From Barthelona sp. PAP020 (lineage: Eukaryota; Metamonada: BaSk clade): a stretch of DNA of 58,172 bases. Location: the NCBI GenBank assembly GCA_040182905.1, contig JARQWU010000035.1:1-58172 (forward strand). Direction: 5' to 3'. A model generated the notes under the pieces. The model did not search any database and was not told where the DNA came from. It worked only from the letters and a program-made list of their open reading frames with translations. Positions within the stretch are counted from its first letter, which is position 1, and each line of letters begins with the position of its first letter. The position numbers were made by a program, and so were the translations under genes. Positions 28,701-32,323 of the stretch are shown one piece after another.

Positions 28701-31613
28701 AGTGATATCATTATTAAAGGTTAAATTAGCTATGGTATTTAGTCCTTCAATGAAAATATTAGAAGAATATAATAAAATTGCTAGTAAATGATCATCAAAA
28801 TATAATTTACCAAATAGATTGACTTTATTTCCTGAAAATTTCAAATATTTTGTATTTAAAAATGGTAACCATAAATCATTATCAAAATCAATTTGACAAT
28901 TTGTTAATTCAAGATGAGTATTTATTGATTGATTTAATGATAGTTTTATCATTGAATTATATACAATCAATTTTCCATTATTTTGTTGGAAATATCCTTC
29001 TTTAGGTCCAATATCTATAAAATTCTTATTATTTATATTAGAATTCTTTATCAAAATATCAGAATCATATATATCATCCAAAAAACATAAAATCTCATTT
29101 GAATTTTCAATAATCAATTGACTTTTATTGAAATAAATCCTACCTTTATTAATATCAACATTATCAACAGTTAAATTATTAACTAAATAAATAGAAAACC
29201 CTAATTGGTTCATTGATATTGTAAAAAGTTCAATATTATCACAATCTTCAAAATAAAGAGAACCAATATTAATTTCATTGATATTTAAACTTAAATTTCG
29301 AGAATTATAATAATAAAATTCACTTTCAACTGTTTGATTGGTATCAAAAATTAAATTATTAATCTCATGAAATTTAAAACTTGAAGAATAGATATCATTT
29401 AAATTTAAACCAAAATAATTATAAAAATACATTTCATTTGAAGAAACAAATCTTGAAATCATATTATTTATATGATTAAATGAAAACATTTCCAAATATT
29501 CAATATTTTCAGTGTAAAAATATGAATCATTAAATTCATAAACTTGTAATTTTAACGAATTTGCTTGATATAAATTAACAATTGATCCATTGATCATTTT
29601 TAAATTCATGCTGAATATTTCCATGGAATTCAAATATAAACTAAAATCATGATGTTCAAAATTGAATGTATATTGAAATTCATCGTTTGTTTCTGTTAAA
29701 AAATAACTTTTATACGAAAATACAGATACTCCATTGGTAAAACTTACGTTTTTACTTAAAGACCATCTTCCATGAAATAATAAATTAGAAGTATCAAAAT
29801 TGAAATTAAAACTTCCTCTGCCACTCAATTCTGAGTTTTCAATTATTGTTAATTTCCCATCAAATATATCAATAATCCCATCAATTAATAAATCCCCTTC
29901 AATACTTACTGAACTATCCCTTTGAATAATCATTAAACTATTTACTTTCAAATGAAATGAACCATATAAATTTAATACAATTTCACTGGTGAAATAATCA
30001 AAAATGAATTCAGATTCACTTTCAATTATAAAATTAGACCCTTCTTCCACATTCATTAACATTTTAGGATAGTTTGTACACACAAAATTATCAGGAATAA
30101 TATCATAATTACTTAAAATAAAAGTTGAATTAACTAAATATTCACCATGTGTCTCAAAAATTGTATTATGACAAGTTTTTAATAAAAATGGTGTTTGTAA
30201 TGCAAAATCACCATCATATCTTATCGTAGCACCATCTCCTAAAGTTAAATTAGAACCTATTTCAGTAAAAAAATATATATTAGTGTCAAATAAAAAAACT
30301 TTATTTGTACCAAAATAATGTTCACCATTATATAAATAGAATGATGAAAAAGCAATAAATGTTATATCACTAGTAATAGTCCCACCAAACCATTGCCAAA
30401 ATAAATCAATTTGTAATAAATCATTGGATTCGATTAAACATCCATCAAACATAGTCAAATTACCAATTCTACAAGTATGTCCAACATTCAATAAAATTTC
30501 ACCTCCATAACTCGTGATATTATCAAAATAAATGGGCATATTGATATTTAAAATTTCAAATGTTCCATCGTAAATAATCAAATCAAAATGGAAGAAAGTT
30601 TTATCATCTTGTCTAAAAGCAACACCTTCTTCAAAAATAACATTACCTGAATACATTACACAAGTAAAATCAAAATTTTCTAAATCCATTTCACTTTTAA
30701 ATGTAACTAAACCATTGGTAAGATTACCAATGTGAAATTCTTCAACTACAGCTTGTGAAGAAAATTCAAACTCAGAATCGACAATAATAGACTTTCCAGT
30801 TAATTTGGTAACCAAGGCTTTATCTAGAAATTTCGATCCATCATACAATTGTATTGAACCCTTACCATAAATTCTAGACATCACATTCAATTCAATTGTG
30901 GATTGTTTAGTTCCTATCAAATATGCATTTTCTCCTATTGCAATATCCGCAAATACGTCTAATCTATCTTGTATGACCAAATTCCCAAGCAAAGCAAACA
31001 CTGATCCAATGTGTTGAAGTTGTATTCCCATGAATAAAGTTCGATTTTTACTTACACTCAACACTCCATAAATTACAAAACTGGTGGATTGATCATTCGA
31101 AAAATATGTGTAAAAAGCAAAATCTCCATTAACAGACAAAACAGCATCCATATCCACATCAATAGAGACATCAGATCCAACAGTTAAACATCCATTTCCC
31201 AATGCAAAAACTCCTGTTGGAACAGTAATCTTCGAATTTGCACCTAACGAAAAATTCGTATTTCCTTGCACTGAAGTTATGTTGAAAAGAGCACCAGATG
31301 ATAAAGTTGCAATTCCAACAATGTCTCCAGAAAACCAAAAAAGTTGCGTCGCATAAATTTGACCTCCTGGAATAAAAAATATAGTTGGCCAACAAACGTT
31401 ATCTCCTATTTGAAATTCAAGTACATTAATTGGTTGTGAAATAGTAACATTCGAATTACATATTTTTACTTTCGAATATTCAGATGGAACTATACCATCA
31501 TTCCAACATGTACTTTCGAAAAAATCTCCTTCTGAACAAATAAATTCAGAGCAAAAAATAATATTAAACAAAAACAAAACTAATATACATCTTGATGTTA
31601 AAAATCGTATCAT
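1758..31613 (-). CDS. Giant 9,951-residue surface protein: solenoid repeats, Cys-rich modules, multi-span C-terminus
   Basis: One uninterrupted frame of 29,856 nt. Residues 1-22 form a signal peptide, followed by a Cys-bearing segment with a CWNDGIVPS motif like the start of bacterial solenoid proteins. About 9,300 residues of short beta-strand repeats follow, rich in Asn, Ile, Phe, Tyr and N-glycosylation sequons, with a W-x-GG motif recurring every few hundred residues. Around residues 9140-9250 there is a Pmp-like patch (GGAIY, GGAI, GGCFY, FNNVTF). Residues ~9378-9560 are Cys-rich: ephrin-receptor-like/GCC2-GCC3 repeats (CKPGTY, CEPCLAGTY), then a laminin-EGF-like piece (TGSACDVCEDGYF). 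About nine hydrophobic spans run from ~9568, ending in a Ser-rich cytoplasmic tail. This is most likely a membrane-anchored adhesin or cell-coat protein; function is inferred from architecture only. The ATG at 31613 directly precedes the signal peptide. No frameshift, intron or near-identical DNA repeat was seen. Confidence 0.9.
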   Translation of the reverse strand: MIRFLTSRCILVLFLFNIIFCSEFICSEGDFFESTCWNDGIVPSEYSKVKICNSNVTISQPINVLEFQIGDNVCWPTIFFIPGGQIYATQLFWFSGDIVGIATLSSGALFNITSVQGNTNFSLGANSKITVPTGVFALGNGCLTVGSDVSIDVDMDAVLSVNGDFAFYTYFSNDQSTSFVIYGVLSVSKNRTLFMGIQLQHIGSVFALLGNLVIQDRLDVFADIAIGENAYLIGTKQSTIELNVMSRIYGKGSIQLYDGSKFLDKALVTKLTGKSIIVDSEFEFSSQAVVEEFHIGNLTNGLVTFKSEMDLENFDFTCVMYSGNVIFEEGVAFRQDDKTFFHFDLIIYDGTFEILNINMPIYFDNITSYGGEILLNVGHTCRIGNLTMFDGCLIESNDLLQIDLFWQWFGGTITSDITFIAFSSFYLYNGEHYFGTNKVFLFDTNIYFFTEIGSNLTLGDGATIRYDGDFALQTPFLLKTCHNTIFETHGEYLVNSTFILSNYDIIPDNFVCTNYPKMLMNVEEGSNFIIESESEFIFDYFTSEIVLNLYGSFHLKVNSLMIIQRDSSVSIEGDLLIDGIIDIFDGKLTIIENSELSGRGSFNFNFDTSNLLFHGRWSLSKNVSFTNGVSVFSYKSYFLTETNDEFQYTFNFEHHDFSLYLNSMEIFSMNLKMINGSIVNLYQANSLKLQVYEFNDSYFYTENIEYLEMFSFNHINNMISRFVSSNEMYFYNYFGLNLNDIYSSSFKFHEINNLIFDTNQTVESEFYYYNSRNLSLNINEINIGSLYFEDCDNIELFTISMNQLGFSIYLVNNLTVDNVDINKGRIYFNKSQLIIENSNEILCFLDDIYDSDILIKNSNINNKNFIDIGPKEGYFQQNNGKLIVYNSMIKLSLNQSINTHLELTNCQIDFDNDLWLPFLNTKYLKFSGNKVNLFGKLYFDDHLLAILLYSSNIFIEGLNTIANLTFNNDITKINEFHYGGIYFNGFSSNFSIENLKLFDDVKIIYIDDIVLNILNQFNITEDIVFNFAQNTRLNFLESSNIIISQNFTLEGICLGVNISGNIYLKNQGFLNMECKNIYIGQNSHFDVITNYIYLGYTTIFEGIYNCTKDCKGIYVGKERIYNDTNFYFNNTELSYTFTENSQILKNKEAESASFYTKINDIVIYIQGRFDLITNFNDSEVKYYFTNAIVSINSIFLGKKDSEFDSVLNFQNCQSINSTWNITKINLENSQLLLETTNVLNVSTIYINENAILTLKNVDIEIDSMLIENGRLIGPFDMNIYNKFHWFEGILENFAVINMKTKDLKIITGKHYFFNSAKIIYPYNFTFFENETLVYSNTNSVFDFGENIFDNLIINAPVQFIVESTQLVVFPSDVLTNLDINLSFSYPSGWPQIICHGDLTINNTIRLDNQLLLGGSLIVQSGSTFVSKGGLLFSSDIILADVSLGEEPSTIDAQGPIIVLPNVVLKGEGSDFTASQGGHVRFGGIWNISTKIHVESGIFQFLPGCIFNFTHVSVEGGMIIFHSIPETLDEWVIEEVAIDGGEIIMKDFTKQLIIKYLRVLGGKFVTENFRIPPIINGMILEGGDVTFGPQDEPLEFSIIYIIGASLEINTGFDINVDYLYIGRNSSLKSSDQIFVKKRAIFAGGTIDANIFVVSNAFTYFVGNETNPITNETYSVKIIDKLLTLNSPTIILPNSKIEMIYNGHLLFNNDVHILGNFSFLSPYYYHEVRNSFVDIPSNIKVLVHTLDTLMSYSDRNIVDDLFIIVGNEVNYEIQKDGYIFEILSGSWDFNGTLEALDATINGSITFGVMKTFNLNNEWYLPNFNHIVKRGIVNFKEYYHFNGNEFEIVGGYVIFRGKVNLSTRKLIIKDGSFSVGHTFKTNIDDIYLNNANFNLCGKVEDITKKFFWKLDNLISINSDLYFKDCYFEFIVENLTQISGSHLTMKDFYRLNVSGLEGNNNIFVLNTSEIIMDSTKELTATYINTTDIKLFSVKDGYLKMNRALFIKNTNQLSVYEFNIIDIESSTLYIKKMHHELDLIKADKIIDIYYSNLNISNIQLNCNELFFSPNNRRMDIDNTEALYRQRLRVYYNNYINITYFTGENVPAQIVENTYFYIYQFINNGYDILIQDNTHFSALNMYIAFSTNYYFNLAYLFDNDYENGKFDTIRGSGNYFYIEHLAFANGQWRYADAAMLFSTFTFRSGLIQGTGKLFFDNITFTSDNNKCIQKERELVIRNTGIWDQNNILNGGSIIVEETAKMIVNTRTSTVSAGSLGIPSSQLTYFWYGSFDFHGNSSLFHTMGDANRLILEFQKFIVRENAIVTIKSTYQINRIIEIYGTLIIESDVYFGQESESDYLRLHEGGRLICENPGKISFGTHVYIYGNYSVDNFYQHLRDFYAYPTAFLKLSLVTVEDDKLVQIDGVNNKQILEIDRLIVRGTFILKNVKVFNNSVETVVSLGAVSLNTEINYHQNQLKVIRSSYSATDIVANYVHFEGSSIYLDLLNVTTFNIVYNTAAHLYFRRGGIINLLNQAYIQGTIYLTTGTLQIINHNYLQMISATFNNNAESENVKLILINYKDFVVTGNTQSSLMNYYGSTVFSYNTTIIKAKSTLDLRYTKMINEGHLLVENTGKLRGSGHCIDCLINKANSILEVYGTNWLLFSYSNNYVYTYGKFVSTSLYHYTTGSHYIYTKDIDVNIVDIRSGGHLYVKDNIQLNSQDTFSKFFARAGHIHWNYNHTINIAQLETSSAGSIIMQLTNSNFLVDTMALDDGTAHTTDITFLNGTFKVDSYSSISGVLILRNSNSSIIFEEFSSTGAVYIYTVPLNVYFNQNKLVNKGIFHVYDVDGTIVNPFIENSGNMQLYRIKKKLPATNIVNSGTFILNDYDTYFVMDIIINNGVFKLLNIPYNITVESFTTGSSSKTILDNFKNFTFDSLIAGTNCEFTVSNFDYVFGKTINNAGNFYFTNLFDFYVDGITTSKGFYINVVDLGVMIDSIVNTHTVIIKNIGTNITSDTLENRGRMEINTVEYVNIPSIKNIKGSISSSHLTIKNIEKEVNINSLYISGDINCFIDTVEKVFISILNVLNGGNMENWRTTDSILNNITNSQSTILFNTIDYVTFDNMINDGVSTFEKIRDLVFGLYSQPSNKGVFNFIQILQNITIGYDLHADFGTMNFENFPYSQHFGFLNLCNGTMRFDTNQPVYVDYIKVFDSSTLKGNDLVYVSEFVHWFGGTIQDISLNVTDNFLVIDVKVHSWINAKLLDALAILIPESSIITGDRGYWIVTKRSQIKFSGEVPYLKSASSSYTQVISHVDVDILNGFVWEWYIHAIEHFNVSQGSMSFKFGSGIFEKYVIFNENVEMFIYAGKYVFMENSIITPQSLNVTVQNHGCLGTFDSIPGTNGMYIYGQFEPPVIYSNSGGYVLFEPLSLQRLNTIEIQSKGCVVLNDPAYLDSRTIMHVEPKCYYQGLFAIVNSGFDILFDMWEISDYCEFEFRDLYRSEITLIPIDLTNGGRFRFKDTDLTDENMWKTNLEMPYLSINHSQAIVEVNTGISVHMTELFLNAQLLEGKDYIYLDYMNWNGGTIVECTMEASDMVIDGSNLKVLDDLAVIHSVNNLLINETGKVNIDIGSTIYFEGNTTVLENQQFYGSGSTVFNSTTEIDCSWELFCISEFKKEANTYISDQNTLAISVSTINGRFEFENVSEIILKSSNYLFDNDSQLIGSSGYLTYSAGTTVTFKGIWNISEHFEQTVDAKFIITEPARVNIKTMYVSAGYVSLNNVQSLTDEDGSWELDKSTTSGSGRIHFNKFENKMELKVLEINGGITSFSEVTEFAEYEQVIINTGYVVFDSGCNIDVNGCVVKLKRLEIHDGWRVGGDTLEVEELLWTGGGFIQNAKTRVTKNMEITGSARKWLGQNHKMYVYDGLHINARTTLTSCSGENYIYYYGQNSSLVGNLTFQAGIRGILRFSNPIIGYPAYYIDNYGQYKLGCGTDSWLCSAEAIVYEPLLAKLPRHLSCVVTYQYSNEANEGNGYIAQEVAYRLLPQQGIHLRLQPNSTFTINSTGILYVPHASLIVNGLLLNYGIVELLRPLIVSEHGNFQFAGTDGILKLSGGENVIYGAMTDVDNETTGQIIFEHFLIQTRTWKSKYDLGYYCHFEEAAIRFKNESFFNCSTVGKSTVSSWYMDSGAKWILQNFFVNRQIQTYSCRYKDTPDHPPPGFDPFYHYTIMGTVFVYEDAFIDSLYISGGYMYVYGSVIENNRLFVQSGALVGRPTPSSNGEEEEELNPFEELMNIDIYAIINVYESLIWSGGYFSNHFEVNAYCRIVATGTSTKYVSDFSRLVSFETSSFEASGPLVLDNGSQYINQGIINITSSMVFNGVGGSRSSFINNGTVLINYPASSVTFKIGFSSAKNSKLDVNYGTLKILEGGHFYGNINITNSNAKVFVGERTYQVKWANDDIFFYHGSNFEMWGLLYVYEGYNNTVGSVWFGSTFFSNTTLFVRGGDLHFFDNCTLIQMDSIDIDYGLVEFYEVSHIVYIFYISQHNGIINFYTDKVVYIDRLELRNGIRGGTDQVYIVEYLDWKGGGLGEDSTTIILNEASIKRSSLAILGENATLINEKKIDFPAAIVGDGFSITEVVQFIAYNNSRIINNHILQFHHKLSLDVCENCTSHLINNGTIYVNESTYISLILENYDYFTVSSSELHLINGGFSHQVFEFASAVTYVAGAKFILYNTSEWTVKKGVVNFLYNGIIEVYGLMDFTDLRLFFDVPIEMENANPDQNYGNLNIYNSAQFANNSKMTVAGPNVTFYEMSSPLSFEKLQLKRGYALFYSKAPIEVNYMEISGGFRGGVDPLIIVKELIWQSGGLMGNGTTTSLNSTRFKNIVELDPELMEILPDLKIKILEDSVFNNSGYAGTEFRSSFYGDPNSRLINFGEFAFLQKCRWLTANVSESTTYENITRTYNNKDYTLTNYTGMPLWINEGYVHGVDNDEYLETFWRMRLNNGVFLGNQKLLIFGRGIDAVAGKLVFNNTLTFAEDYIFLQNSSIYGHNVKMNVEKDVTLVFEGIYCITGEESLLTGEGEIVFTETTSFCEEAYINLCGLNLTFFGEKKFKGLGLDCNSFRKGPGTLNLTILKLKYGGFDDESITNVFSTLDIMGPNAEQKVLGENVTLCNYGSGSIESGGDLTLYKNSSFYNMQDCLFHICGDSSFIGNEGYLINNGNFSKDYSCADNSKASIEVNLIQYFNGTIFIGNGELLIEPPYSFIDGVIEFGVDGVMNLEEDVSFKGIGNVSVACESQINLNGFEWEINRMMFITEFDCDYIVKDGSYKFTNRSKQLISSLVISSNGEMILNNSEICSIETGVIESDGIFSVFDTSDKVIFDDLSVIAGNINGFGTILVNNSIIKKLFMSDVIVEVNNTEFKSGSKIFKNVEVYVNESMVFNSGDLIIDDSYIEIEDKANLSFTSEHSVTGNNTLLLTKHDSFIINDNSADTEINVCTKIFGNVLNNGTLIFNANNYCSSNIVAFDGSILNYGTLIQTGSDLLVNGDVINNAIIKVDKDSSLFFNDTNIESLSGSFISNGLLSFKNTSVDNLLADYLTGEIQLENTNVNIFNITNKNNGAYVRLINSSISTLYFDDCYRTNIYIDNCVIDELLIDAKSQCLFDSYDSTVNINEMTLKDSIFTQNSGFIGYNTDISMFNSSLNVLNEADYRISKQTTVLEGSHLYFGKGNSTEIIIDSLTLKDKSSVEGIININDFIFKGGSIHKGIYDILNFNMTSIETKVFEENVTVNVFEEANWRDGEINGFSNTTLNILKDALFNITVENTTMDTPIVDYEKKPLLNLIGNMTVYGSPTIKWRVNTSFVFIASDGHLYLGGNVTCDDSTFKVMSNGKLELIGGFYGSETCYLRGEGSLRVTSNVSYVVLDGYLSLRDEVFVSDGLLDLRTAEIDYISLNWIGGIVLMRKMKGCEVVIMEMLDDHLSFIENNTLCNVTVYQFYSDYLDFGPSILDGVIIKNMYSDAVLIFHDGSIIQELSLPNIVDGLVKFENNLTLNIVSFDQHGGNVHLCRDANVTLDVTCLHLDGGNITFEDYSLSNHDIVPCISAHEDSLVNFNFSSHHFNVSQLLTNGSATINTIDSNETVFIRDEWNWLGGGIGKDSTILTSFNGNLKIKLSTCNTHFIDSYSSLLIRNGIFEILSLNCGYLRFGEDSHLIFEKNTLLNVSETDQFFTFDCFAGLECSKQTLLFTDFTLFDIYSRIYLKVPVFVNETAVTRIHDSKAYIKAHFELNGTLCMDSTSVLYVYDEMVINGNITCYGEVHIMTGGRLRIFGYSDRHIKYFVSGGTIEFMKGCYINGLTLQIDVGIANVYGDIWGPSNIVNIGGGFYVFKDGFIHHLVLYQTDSSVCITVFYSEAHLNCDNGKFSLNDGDFLLDDSVYLSSTNLTIEVSEGNVEWRTKFNSTLSYLRVYGGVMFFNLTAEFYVMDVLLSSGTLWSLKTMHFNGTWNWLDGTLRGSQIICQNNSIGFINIKTTAYLDVDNIIIDGDAYVNYLKGRIIFVNNAKWINYGAIYFENTGNIQLSYDVSCNGICGIYSYGNMTQKTGVSYYVSINVPYYQRSKSVAKWYRVSYTNIVHIDSLAFVDIIYEFKCTSGSNVTFSEDVHIFGDGNILLYGIGDISCTFNMTGNVKVIGAVSNVTFREDMILHNFTLYIVTAIARFDVGNNLLSVYKLRIFIQSSGELILGDRVVLPHLDYIEITGGSILTIENGGSLFLNNTIMLCAGSVFDVVGYVNVTDFNMTELNADMCTIKFRSTVSQWLGIDRLILNGGTLSQTHFIHFNIGNAIFDNNMKWDGSGAVFIDTLDFYYGSLYGCSFGVNRTNVYTTNMKDISVFINTKYFFTVGRVYIDGNSKNGLIIVEKYCELNVNGVFRDYGNNLTVLGVLNVTSNYDNTYFTMYWNLRVQFGNICGLRIYGTISQFLYDITIKHTTCYLDIRSNVYFFKSSKIFGRGNLISTTDKGYVTVYGLTDFEGVFKSINDGFIGFYSADIYNCTLHASNSRIFVDALSRIDNIGLISEYSNAKLDILATAPITLTQTSLFLLVIDSGTIILDGIDMLWDSTKVIVKGSTGKLHVYKGDFIGWDVSFNLVNGEIYFANEFHHNFSCSNLTISDGLFNYNSSTILNCTDMYFLGGIKDGLTPLNGDFVHFKGGIIQNKTILTIHKELIFEPNCNISIQHEHIVYNLNNAMFNEGKITLGKNVKFINEKTGNFTLSGGSIKTSVVSEEYIPKIINYGLFTKRSNEFFIVETSFINMYESLLLIKEGGLSVAIDSYNDGNIQLFNDTKLELKGNFNFDKNSHFIGDKTSILNVNSNLASILLGGLYDMDGLTVVTSGALNITDSAIIIEMNLVSEGGRTSFLSGSNIPLLNLNVSNGEVNFFKNSTITCINDVIQTGGYIGLHAESNLTISGFKLTSTGGLFEILENVNASMTNSTLNFEGGNMNLKEMSLSDITVDKLFINSSSKVVFNDSDTPIPINYLDMATDGMLLHSNIDVVHGRIGKAYINGVSMSTFEEMVIEGDLIVGDNHSLNITKSITFVNTGSLTLGCNSSLNIEKDVIMIISSSGFIKTKESCANSVTINNRGTIVKKESTTFVWKLDLSNHENGLFKIDNGTLILEEIIISNGNITINDDGTLHISNTGEMRSLNEGYVLNTGLIMNEGHLIMNGMVDVFGLIKNIKDVYVNAVGKSFIIENELDLLLIDSIFALFDMNNKQFGVGNIENSTINSSILKSMNGSILVVDSRLNVSAISFVDSDLEITNSFFNHSGMIEFLKSNITVTETNFFVESALMTFSSSNMTIMDQTFVKFGLNETKIIESTIDMTTDKIVLKNYDLYVVDSEVNIVSNVYGSVNISKMNIEQSSVLLKNLDLFESNISLNSINSIIDMVDTRQINVYIEEISLGESTLNISGVKDLDRIMFICSVINLENSKLDLISNGKSGNISLLDVQLNDNSSVNLNVSNISIKLSVILESTSYFKLSRFTYVDFDNSNVTLDRSDFMLDNISLLNFDVKELNLNESLLLVSSVNHTIGEINEIHLNDSSLFIESNMGDVNVSEIEMTNYSNLTHNIEVYAQNSSFISDFIDGNGNTTVCNVIFGNDFTVLKGHTLDIVCKAELIGDIRLDCDSELMISNNTILTLENSSSIYTSMKNNITCDATLINYGIVEKIGGNASNIHVKLINYGNVVSNDGTLNIGHVNKSIGVNYGSIRAIDNIEILMMKFMKDSTIDASNGSLYVKENVTNEGYITGNIVLLDSLTSTNSSVFNHSFIHVVQNNSVILKGNLFECVLNNKGNTTVNGNLTDITILNDAILRLDGIDSYNVSIDTKSELMIVNSVCDDYKMVVENGIVDVNNTRIGFNLFEIKDDGMFFSTSDAHLNVSQCVLRSAGQLVINNSELIASTIISSGFTLIEQDNNRFKNIIVNGGNFTIDCEEKMFIIDEISVNTGNFTTFDANITKIMIDSVFNCMNCSVNTMHLNGLLNMTGDINIVNFEESFEITNSTIHINTIVSDDISNKGIISKNTSIYLDTLQENGLNFSISCKINDDKCGFVEIDDMIKLENCNIEMKLPVYLNFNNITLINSDYVVEELNMNKNTSVYLDESLFKSYQRIYINETQEIRGNGIIEGTVVNDGTLKSENLLIFNGDVKLSENSIVYSELDATTDETKQYQVNGHIDLNGQFIIDFNPETLMEPLKYPFIKYQTHQGTFTADPIMSCGSAFNFVYNDTLFYADLTHSFDSSLLSVAHVDGLNGNDNLCCGYVEDPCFTIDTALKRTENNSTLILHNTIDIKKQLFVGNERNVVMIGKDNAMIVSNITEALFRVISLGALKHWEIKNIEFNNVSRLLDFHGVDLNFVNNTICNSSTLKVGNVIKSPSIQLINSNCLINNVSIVNSTGYIELVRSTIDINKYASVNGYQLRFKNSWVIIDNSSFKQYNNKSIIFAQTIVSMTNSKIEDVTGIESTNSELVFENVLFDSENHITLTESSLNYEISDSNLPYFEGIQSEVILMNFSLSQNSTQRPISLFDGSIKFENCFIGDLNISKSVIVGKDSDIQLKECQILNINASKPLIDLFDCSLFVENSQFKNINLSNSQIFVQTDNFNLRGSTKIINSTFDEISTSADFGSVISTDMPLTVLDSSFSNCSSVFAGGAIYVENNILFNNVTFMGNMVSSGVGGAIASLESNGNLNIELLQQFYEGKVENQTSSNNKLSNITCIENSAAIGGCFYTNRKKLPLIADFINVNNFASLYGSNFASDARLVNVTVLNSTSMDEDPIYSINLHVLDGFNSIVQTDSNRMFEIATTTSSIALQGERSGQTIHGTGNINGFSISGIPADHTIQVYTPGLPTVDVILSILVCNAGEGIIDGECQKCKPGTYNPEKSSHACYSCEVGQWTSQEGATACEPCLAGTYRGEDDNECQRCDENSYANTIENAECISCPLTMVASESRTFCECSGAMFEFEPGICSTCPVGMTCFGGNLTCINAGYFQDTDGVVRECRGDGCLGNCQNMNSSEVNDLQVILCNEGTTGSACDVCEDGYFTAVPRCIKCPSSILIIAIVSALTIFNLAILYVFYKDSTLGNVTTAPLLNAVLFFQCLGVLRRVIPIKLSSSLFWACLTFDYMFLDVTRSKLLDCLLYTADTPYYRVISIGSLCGAAGIVFFTNRKKANNLRNVSKMTFVSLITPLSISVFESISTVPRNNSYVLTTMPMITFGSTEYIPLLIISFLGLLGVISLLFLITRSFSAKNGDFDNSKEKEPLISMFKSNVKMSIFRFVLFPIIFGLLGSIATPMPFIQNSVMLIVVIVFLLLNVNTNSFQSEKMYRLYNLELMFISLILMMAFAFSLNSSDSTSSESIGNIFTFCSAIIGFIVIYEVYKAFVSGKINVKDDNSPSFMHNQIKNPILSLEHQFWEENSTNKRRSSSSIPVDIFQF
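10040..30420 (-). repeat. Recurring W-x-GG solenoid units inside the giant gene
   Basis: A degenerate unit recurs in the giant protein. It has a G-x-D-x-hydrophobic stretch, then a strand ending in W-x-GG (or W-x-DG), then a polar turn and a T-rich strand. Examples by approximate residue of the Trp: 408 (QWFGGTI), 1285 (HWFEGIL), 3221 (HWFGGTI), 3568 (NWNGGTI), 3875 (LWTGGGF), 4295 (IWSGGYF), 4569 (DWKGGGL), 4848 (IWQSGGL), 6130 (NWLGGGI), 6483 (NWLDGTL). Versions lacking Trp occur near 1641, 5741 and 7181. Neighbouring units are commonly about 275-420 residues apart. The copies are divergent at DNA level, so this is an old protein repeat, not a recent tandem duplication. Confidence 0.7.
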
Positions 31614-32323
31614 TCAAAGTAAATAAATTGGTATTTAAAACCAAAATCAAAAAAAAAAATTGTAAAAGAAATCCAAAAAAAAAACGAAAAAAAATAAATT
31701 TTATCTAAATACTCGTTTGGGTACAGGTTCTAATTGAAAAAAGATTCTTAATAAGAATTATTTCCCCAAAAAAAAAGATTCGATCATCAACAAATCTTGC
31801 TTCTTCATGTGTTTTAATTGAAATTATTCTCCAATTATTTATCATAGTAACTTTTTTTAAAAAAATGTGAGAGTTTTTGAATGAAAGAAGTCAAATATTC
31901 TGTTTGATTGCTTTTTTTTTTTTTTGAACAATCTTTTGTTCCAAAATCCTTTTAAATAAAGAGATTGGATATAAAATACAAATATTGTTTATCAAGTGAA
32001 ATCTATTTGGAATAAATAGTTTTCATCTCTTTTTGGTTTCTATTTTTAAAACTTCAATATTGTTCAAAAATTAAATTAAACTTACAAGTAAAATTTTTTT
32101 TGTTATCTGTAATATACGCTTAAATCGACAATTAAAAAAAAAAATTAAACATATAAATTGAATTGAAATTTTTATTTGATTTCATATTGAATGTATCATT
32201 TTTATTAAAAAAAACAGCAACCTGTTTTGAAACTTCAGCAAAAAAAAAAATCTTCAAAAAGGATATTTTTCTGACTGAAACAAAAAAAGATAAATTTTTG
32301 AAAACATGAAAAAAAAAACCTAT
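31614..32323. other. Intergenic region upstream of the giant gene
   Basis: About 710 nt, the longest gap in the window. It holds the 5' flank of the giant gene and the 3' flank of the 415-residue gene, both on the minus strand. I see many A and T runs, including T14 at about 31912-31925, and no open frame with gene-like composition, tRNA or snRNA. A small leader exon of the giant gene cannot be excluded, but the signal peptide at the annotated start makes it unnecessary. Confidence 0.5.

Noticed and set aside
1758-31613. CRISPR array or tandem DNA repeats within the giant gene
   Set aside because: The repetition is at protein level with divergent codons; no identical spaced DNA repeats were seen.
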